DNA of 64,000 bases from Alphaproteobacteria bacterium (GTDB lineage: Bacteria; Pseudomonadota; Alphaproteobacteria; Rhizobiales; Xanthobacteraceae). A program made the position numbers and the translations under genes. The notes beneath the pieces are model-generated. The model did not search any database and was not told the DNA's origin. It was given only the letters and a program-made list of their open reading frames with translations. The stretch's first letter is position 1. Each line of letters starts with the position of its first letter. Positions 62,422-64,000 of the stretch are shown here, piece by piece. The stretch is taken from positions 4,647,162 through 4,711,161 of the forward strand of contig JBBCGH010000001.1 in NCBI GenBank assembly GCA_037200445.1, given 5' to 3'.

Positions 62422-64000
62422 ATGAGCGCCGCACCCACACCATCGAGCCCGGGATTCATCGTCAACACCCAGACCGCGGGCGATCAACTGTACGCGCGCA
62501 TAGCCGGCCTGGCAGGTGGCGGCTATGTGGTCACCTGGACCGACTACTTGGGCGGAATGCCCGGTGACAACAACCCGTCCGCCATCAAGGCACAAGTCTT
62601 CGACGCCAGCGACAACAGGATCGGTACCGAATTTTTCGTCGCCACGACCACTCCGGACAATGCGGGCAACTCCAGTATCGCGAGTCTGAGCAATGGCGGC
62701 TTCGTGATCACATGGCAGGACTCGAGCCACACGCTCGGCGATGCCACCGGCCAGAGCGTCGAGGGACAGGTGTTCGACGCGCTGGGCAACAAGGTCGGCA
62801 GCGGGTTTCTGGTCAACACCAATACCGCAGGCGACCAGACGGTGCCGCAAGTCACCGGCCTCGCCAACGGCGGTTTTGCGGTCACCTGGACTGACGCGAG
62901 CGGCACGTTGGGCGATGCCAGCTTCAGCAGCGTGAAGGCGCAGGTATTCGACAATCTCGGCACCAAGGTCGGGACCGAGTTCCTTGTCAACACGAACACC
63001 CCGGGGGATCAGAATCAGGAGCAGATCTCCGCCCTGACGAACGGAAACTTTGTCGTCACTTGGCGCGATGAGAGCGGCACGCTTGGCGACAGCAGCGGTT
63101 TCAGCGTCAAGGGACAGGTGTTCGATGCGCTCGGCCACAAGGTAGGATCGGAATTCCTGGTCAACACCAATACCTCCGGCGATCAAAGCAAACCCTCCGT
63201 CGCCGGATTGAGCGGTGGGGGATTCGTTGTTGCGTGGGCGGCGGTAGATGCACGCAGCTTGCACGCTCAGTTGTTCGACAGCGCGGGCCACAAGACTGGT
63301 GCCGAGTTCCTGATGTCGAACGGCAACGATACTCCCCTGGGAATCGCAGCCCTGAGCGACGGTGGCTTCGTCGTGTCCGAGGTGAGATCATTTAGGCTTG
63401 GACCTGGAGATACCGGATCGTATGCGGTGCAAGCGTTCGATCCTGCCGGCAACAAGATCGGTTCGGAAATCGGCTCGGGGAGTGATCCGCATGTGGGCGG
63501 ACTGACCAACGACACATTCGTCATTGCCGGTATCAGTGGCGGGTCGTTTGGGGTACAATCGGATATCTCCGCTCAGCATTTCAAGTTTGCACCAAGCCAA
63601 AGTCCGGTCGTCGCCAATCCGATCCCGGACCAGTTCTTCCCGGAAGACACCGGCTGGACTTTCCAGTTTGCCGCGAACACATTCGTTGATCCGGAAGGAG
63701 ACTCCCTCACTTACAGTGCCCAGACGTCCAGCAATGGGCCGCTTCCCGGCTGGTTGACCTTCAATGCTTCGACGCGCACCTTTCGCGGCGCACCGCCGCT
63801 CGACTTCAATGGCACCGTTAGCGTCAAGGTTAACGCCAGCGACGGGCACAGCACCACCTTCGACACCTTCGACCTGACGATAACTCCGGTGAACGATGCG
63901 CCGGTGGCGCAGGACGGCTCGGCGAGCGGCACCGGAGTCATCAACGGCGTGCTGGTGGCGACGGACGCCGACGGCGATCCGTTACTCTACGGTCTCGTCG
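62422..64000 (+). CDS. Large repeat adhesin / RTX-like protein with tandem blades and cadherin-like domain (5' part)
   Basis: Open from ATG 62422 to the window end (526 codons visible), continuing beyond. About five tandem units of 55-70 residues carry FLVNTNTAGDQTVPQVTGLA, NGGFAVTWTDASGTLGD and VKAQVFDNLGTKVGTEF. From about residue 390 they are followed by a dystroglycan/cadherin-type domain (PIPDQFFPEDTGWTFQFAAN; WLTFNASTRTFRGAPP) and the PVNDAPVAQDGSASG linker that begins a second one. This is a secreted or surface protein, probably exported by type I secretion through a C-terminus outside the window. The RBS at 62422 is weak (GAGG about 14 bp upstream). Confidence 0.75.
   Translation, partial: MSAAPTPSSPGFIVNTQTAGDQLYARIAGLAGGGYVVTWTDYLGGMPGDNNPSAIKAQVFDASDNRIGTEFFVATTTPDNAGNSSIASLSNGGFVITWQDSSHTLGDATGQSVEGQVFDALGNKVGSGFLVNTNTAGDQTVPQVTGLANGGFAVTWTDASGTLGDASFSSVKAQVFDNLGTKVGTEFLVNTNTPGDQNQEQISALTNGNFVVTWRDESGTLGDSSGFSVKGQVFDALGHKVGSEFLVNTNTSGDQSKPSVAGLSGGGFVVAWAAVDARSLHAQLFDSAGHKTGAEFLMSNGNDTPLGIAALSDGGFVVSEVRSFRLGPGDTGSYAVQAFDPAGNKIGSEIGSGSDPHVGGLTNDTFVIAGISGGSFGVQSDISAQHFKFAPSQSPVVANPIPDQFFPEDTGWTFQFAANTFVDPEGDSLTYSAQTSSNGPLPGWLTFNASTRTFRGAPPLDFNGTVSVKVNASDGHSTTFDTFDLTITPVNDAPVAQDGSASGTGVINGVLVATDADGDPLLYGLV

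Overview
The window is high-GC bacterial DNA from an alphaproteobacterium, most likely Hyphomicrobiales close to Bradyrhizobiaceae/Xanthobacteraceae. The grounds are the CtrA-inhibitor gene sciP beside a Caulobacter-type flagellar order (fliF-fliG-fliH-fliN-flbD, with flhA nearby), PmtA-type phospholipid methylation, many catabolic CoA-ester and ABC-transport genes, and several families of palindromic intergenic repeats. No species can be named from the sequence alone.

Layout. (1) 1-6997: a tightly coupled plus-strand operon (ATGA overlaps almost throughout) encoding a flavin oxidoreductase (partial), a carboxymuconolactone-decarboxylase/AhpD-like pair, an alpha/beta hydrolase, an acyl-CoA dehydrogenase, an acyl-CoA ligase, an octopine-dehydrogenase-fold protein and a hydroxyacyl-CoA dehydrogenase: an unassigned catabolic route. 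(2) 7091-22000: a NicX-like dioxygenase, a secreted beta-propeller, a small secreted Cys-rich protein, and three ABC import systems (SsuBC-type, FbpABC-type with an appended NitT-type binding protein, and NMT1-type preceded by a BNR-repeat protein and a cupin). (3) 22167-41405: a large locus resembling acyclic-terpene utilisation (Atu) or branched acyl-CoA degradation. A left divergon (acyl-CoA dehydrogenase, enoyl-CoA hydratase and a dimeric-barrel protein, against SDR, carboxylase beta, carboxylase alpha and thioesterase) and a right divergon (Liv-type ABC transporter plus acyl-CoA synthetase, against AtuA, AtuA-like small domain, TetR and MFS) converge on a REP element that carries an IS5-family insertion. 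Both divergent promoters contain nearly the same AAGCA-TT-TGCTT palindrome, a candidate operator for the TetR protein encoded in the locus. (4) 41444-43922: tRNA-Met, DUF6494, pmtA, mnmA. (5) 44093-57895: flagellar genes fliK, flgD, sciP, fliF, fliG, fliH, fliN, flbD and flhA. Between flbD and flhA lie DUF1127, ArsR-type, Flp pilin, gntK and gnd genes. (6) 58000-64000: a ThrE-type exporter, an AraC regulator, an enolase-superfamily enzyme, a small membrane protein with a clear terminator, a truncated RTX-type cap and the start of a large repeat adhesin that runs off the window.

Regulation visible in sequence: a near-consensus sigma-54 promoter before fliK; a 47-bp block shared by the fliF and flhA promoters (38 of 47 identical) combining a CtrA-like box and a CGGCA-N5-TGCC palindrome; and a matching palindrome about 115 bp upstream of the fliK start site. 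This fits dual activation and repression by FlbD. Function assignments rest on recognising motifs and family sequence patterns by eye; no database search was run.
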